Source: Fidelibacterota bacterium (GTDB lineage Bacteria > Bipolaricaulota > Bipolaricaulia > UBA7950 > UBA9294). Taken from it: a stretch of 5,502 nt of DNA. The notes under the pieces are model-generated. The model was given only the letters and a program-made list of their open reading frames with translations, was not told the DNA's origin and did no database searches. Positions 3,631 to 5,502 of this stretch are shown here, one piece after another. Position 1 is the stretch's first letter. The number at the start of each line of letters is the position of its first letter. The position numbers and the translations under genes are program-made. The stretch covers positions 1-5,502 of the forward strand of contig JAJRTG010000036.1 in NCBI GenBank assembly GCA_024278395.1. Reading direction: 5' to 3'.

Positions 3631-5502
3631 TCAAGGGAACCTCGTCTCGATGTACTTCGCGGCGCTCTCCGGGTCGAGCTTCACTGTCTGTGGTCCGGAG
3701 CGCACGTAGAAGTCCCCACCTTCGTACTCCTCGATCCCTTTCCATTTGAAAAAGACCGGTTCAGGGCTGCGGCGACAGCTCACCAAGCAGATCGTCTTGC
3801 CGTTCACTATCTCCATCTTGGCATCGACGAGCGTACCGGCGCGATCCCCGAGCGCCGCTCCGATGACGTGGCTCAGGTGGAGGAGAAACTTGTCTTCGTT
3901 CTCGAACCGGTCGGCTTCGATTCCGACGATCGACTTATCGTCGGCGACCCCGATGAGGAGATCCCCCCCGTCGGTGTTCAGGAACGCGGCGATCGTCTTC
4001 AGCACGGTGTGAGTGACGCGGGTGGGATCTTTCCGGTTCTCTTTCAGGTTCCAGCGCAATGTGGACTTGAACTCGAGCGTCTTCGACTCGTGCTGCTTGA
4101 GGAGCTCGTCCGCGTGGCGGTGGGTGCGCAGGTAGTAATCGAACAGGTAGTTCTTCAGCGCCTCCCCGAACGCGCGATTGTCCGTGATCCGCTTGTACAG
4201 CTCGAAGTTCGTGTCCACGATCTCCTGGATGGCGTCCTCCACCTTGTGGTCGAACGTCAAGCGCACGTTCTCCCGCGTGTTCACCCGCGCGCTCGCGTCG
4301 AGGGCGGGGTCCTGATCGAGCTTGTGCATCATCTGTTCCAAGGTCAGCTTGTGCTCCGGGCCGAGGTTCAGCCCGAACCGCTTGTTCAGCTCGTTTATGA
4401 TCTCCGAAAGCGGCTCAAGGTCTTCCTCCGCCAAGGAGTAGCCCCCCTTGGTCCTCATGGGATGTAGCTTCCCAACCCGCGTCTCCAGATCGATCTTTCC
4501 GCTTCCCGTCTTCTGGATTCGGTACGAATCGATGTCGATGTTCCGCTGCACCTCACGCGGGAGCTCATCGTGCAACGGAGGGAGAAGCCGCCGCAGGCTG
4601 CGGACGAAGACGTAGAGCTTCTCCAGGGCCGGATCCTTGAACGGGAGCACTTGGGAGAGGAACGCGTACAGGCGTGCGTAGTCCGTCAGCTCGCCGCGGA
4701 ATTCCTTCTTCTCCTCATCGACCAGCTCTCTGAACCGCTCCAGGACGCTCGCCAGTTGCGCGTACACCCGATCCTGCGTTCTATGCCGCGAGAAGTACAC
4801 CCGGGCGAACGCGTCCACGTCCTGTTTGGTGTACACGCCGAACTCTTCCAGACGCTGTTCGAGTTCGTAGAGCAGGTTCGGATCGGTCGCCTCGGAGAGG
4901 AGAGTGGCTTCGTAGTACGGCTCAAAGCTCTTTCGGATTGTGTCTGCGTCGTTGGCGAAATCGAGGACCATCGTCTCTGTCTTCTCCGGATGCGTCCGGT
5001 TCAACCGGGATAGGGTTTGCACCGCGTTCACCCCGCCGAGCTTCTTGTCGACGTACATCGTGTGTAGGAGCGGCTGATCGAATCCGGTCTGGAACTTGTT
5101 TGCCACGATGAGGAACCGGTACTCCGGCTTCCCGAACTCCTTCGCCGTCTGCCTCTCTCCGATCCGTTTTCCCACGCTCGCGGAGTTCATCCCCGACTCG
5201 GTGTACGACTTCCCTCCATCCTCCACCGTCCCGGAGAAGGCGACCAGGGCCTTCCACGGATAGCCCTGTTCCCGCAGGTAGTGGTCGATGGCGAGCTTGT
5301 AGCGCACCGCATGGAGCCGCGAGCGGGTGACGATCATCGCCTTTGCCTTGCCGCCGATCTTGTCCTGCACCTGCGAGGCGAAGTGCTCGACCATGATCTT
5401 TATCTTCTCGTTGATCGCGTGCGGATGCAGCTCCACGAACTGCTTCAGCAGGTAAGTCGCTTTGTTCCGATCGTAGCGCGGATCGTCCTCAATTGTCTTT
5501 AA
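3631..5502 (-). CDS. Type I restriction HsdR-like SF2 helicase subunit with C-terminal Schlafen/AlbA_2 domain, 5' end cut by the window
   Basis: The minus-strand frame is open from 5502 to a TGA at 3631-3633 (623 residues). The GTG at 5436 is internal: the 22 codons before it continue the family sequence. The first 170 or so residues are the second RecA-like domain of an HsdR-type translocase: AKAMIVTRSR (about 53-62), ANKFQTGFDQPLL (134-146, motif V) and QTLSRLNR (162-169, motif VI with arginine fingers). A long, charged, mainly helical region follows (about 190-465). Residues about 471-602 form a Schlafen AlbA_2 domain: ESKTLEFK (472-479), then FLNTDGGDLLIGVADD (507-522) and the closing FYVRSGPQT. 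In the family, HsdR hydrolyses ATP to pull DNA in and cuts it remote from the recognition site, with HsdM and HsdS. The N-terminal nuclease, motifs I-III and any hsdM/hsdS lie beyond 5502. No frameshift is visible, so the gene appears intact here. It could instead belong to a stand-alone defence helicase. Confidence 0.85.
   Translation of the reverse strand, partial: LKTIEDDPRYDRNKATYLLKQFVELHPHAINEKIKIMVEHFASQVQDKIGGKAKAMIVTRSRLHAVRYKLAIDHYLREQGYPWKALVAFSGTVEDGGKSYTESGMNSASVGKRIGERQTAKEFGKPEYRFLIVANKFQTGFDQPLLHTMYVDKKLGGVNAVQTLSRLNRTHPEKTETMVLDFANDADTIRKSFEPYYEATLLSEATDPNLLYELEQRLEEFGVYTKQDVDAFARVYFSRHRTQDRVYAQLASVLERFRELVDEEKKEFRGELTDYARLYAFLSQVLPFKDPALEKLYVFVRSLRRLLPPLHDELPREVQRNIDIDSYRIQKTGSGKIDLETRVGKLHPMRTKGGYSLAEEDLEPLSEIINELNKRFGLNLGPEHKLTLEQMMHKLDQDPALDASARVNTRENVRLTFDHKVEDAIQEIVDTNFELYKRITDNRAFGEALKNYLFDYYLRTHRHADELLKQHESKTLEFKSTLRWNLKENRKDPTRVTHTVLKTIAAFLNTDGGDLLIGVADDKSIVGIEADRFENEDKFLLHLSHVIGAALGDRAGTLVDAKMEIVNGKTICLVSCRRSPEPVFFKWKGIEEYEGGDFYVRSGPQTVKLDPESAAKYIETRFP
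3690..4089 (-). other. Schlafen AlbA_2 domain at the C-terminus of the HsdR-like protein
   Basis: The stretch begins with E-x4-E-F-K (Glu472, Glu477, Lys479 of the visible protein) and has the diagnostic glycine-rich NTDGGDLLIGVADD with Asp521 and Asp522, then a hydrophobic strand region (MEIVNGKTICLVSC) and the ending FYVRSG-x-Q-T-x-KL. This is the pattern of bacterial AlbA_2 domains, otherwise found in putative transcriptional regulators and helicase-like proteins, and of the core of animal Schlafen proteins. The domain ends about 20 residues before the stop, so it appears complete. Its role here, nucleic acid binding or cleavage, is not shown by the sequence. Confidence 0.8.

Noticed and set aside
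3868..4467. A 199-codon plus-strand frame opposite the HsdR-like gene
   Set aside because: Its Val/Leu/Glu/Arg-rich product mirrors the codon pattern of the antisense gene, shows no domain, and has no separate support as a gene.
5434..5436. GTG at 5436 as the start of the HsdR-like gene
   Set aside because: The frame stays open to 5502, and the 22 residues before it (LKTIEDDPRYDRNKATYLLK and on) read as ordinary HsdR-family sequence; a start here would also remove the first helicase half.

Overview
This GC-rich bacterial window carries five protein genes and no RNA genes, insertion sequences or CRISPR repeats that I can see. The start sites show classical Shine-Dalgarno sequences, and two of them have sigma70-like promoters with 17-nt spacers, so the host is a bacterium. 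GC-rich codon choice and the gene mix do not fix the phylum. A GC-rich anaerobe or thermophile-like lineage is possible, but that is only a guess.

Layout: positions 1-782 (minus strand) hold the N-terminal two-thirds or so of a dihydrolipoamide dehydrogenase, which runs off the left edge. Positions 783-957 are a divergent, locally AT-rich intergenic region with a plausible lpd promoter and several inverted repeats. Positions 958-2034 (plus) encode a membrane-targeted subtilisin-family (S8) serine protease with an intact catalytic triad but no room for the usual I9 propeptide. Positions 2091-2954 (plus) encode a complete endonuclease IV (Nfo) with all nine expected metal ligands. After a 9-nt gap, 2964-3602 (plus) encodes a short-type transaldolase. 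Positions 3631-5502 (minus) are the C-terminal 623 residues of a type I restriction HsdR-like SF2 helicase subunit that ends in a Schlafen/AlbA_2 domain; it runs off the right edge and converges on the transaldolase gene.

How the parts relate: nfo and the transaldolase gene are almost certainly co-transcribed, since the Shine-Dalgarno of the second overlaps the stop codon of the first. A promoter-like element just before nfo suggests this pair has its own transcript as well as possible read-through from the protease gene. Lpd and the protease are divergently transcribed and show no obvious functional link. The HsdR-like gene is the accessory part of the window. The rest of its restriction-modification locus (hsdM, hsdS and the N-terminal nuclease half of HsdR) would be expected beyond the right edge, because the gene is read leftwards and hsdR is often last in such operons.

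The most interesting items are (1) the HsdR-like helicase fused to a C-terminal AlbA_2/Schlafen domain that keeps acidic residues resembling the Schlafen nuclease site, (2) mutually exclusive inverted repeats in the protease leader, one of which pairs across an internal ATG, and (3) a perfect 10-bp inverted repeat before nfo that buries its ribosome binding site only in read-through transcripts, since a promoter lies between the arms.
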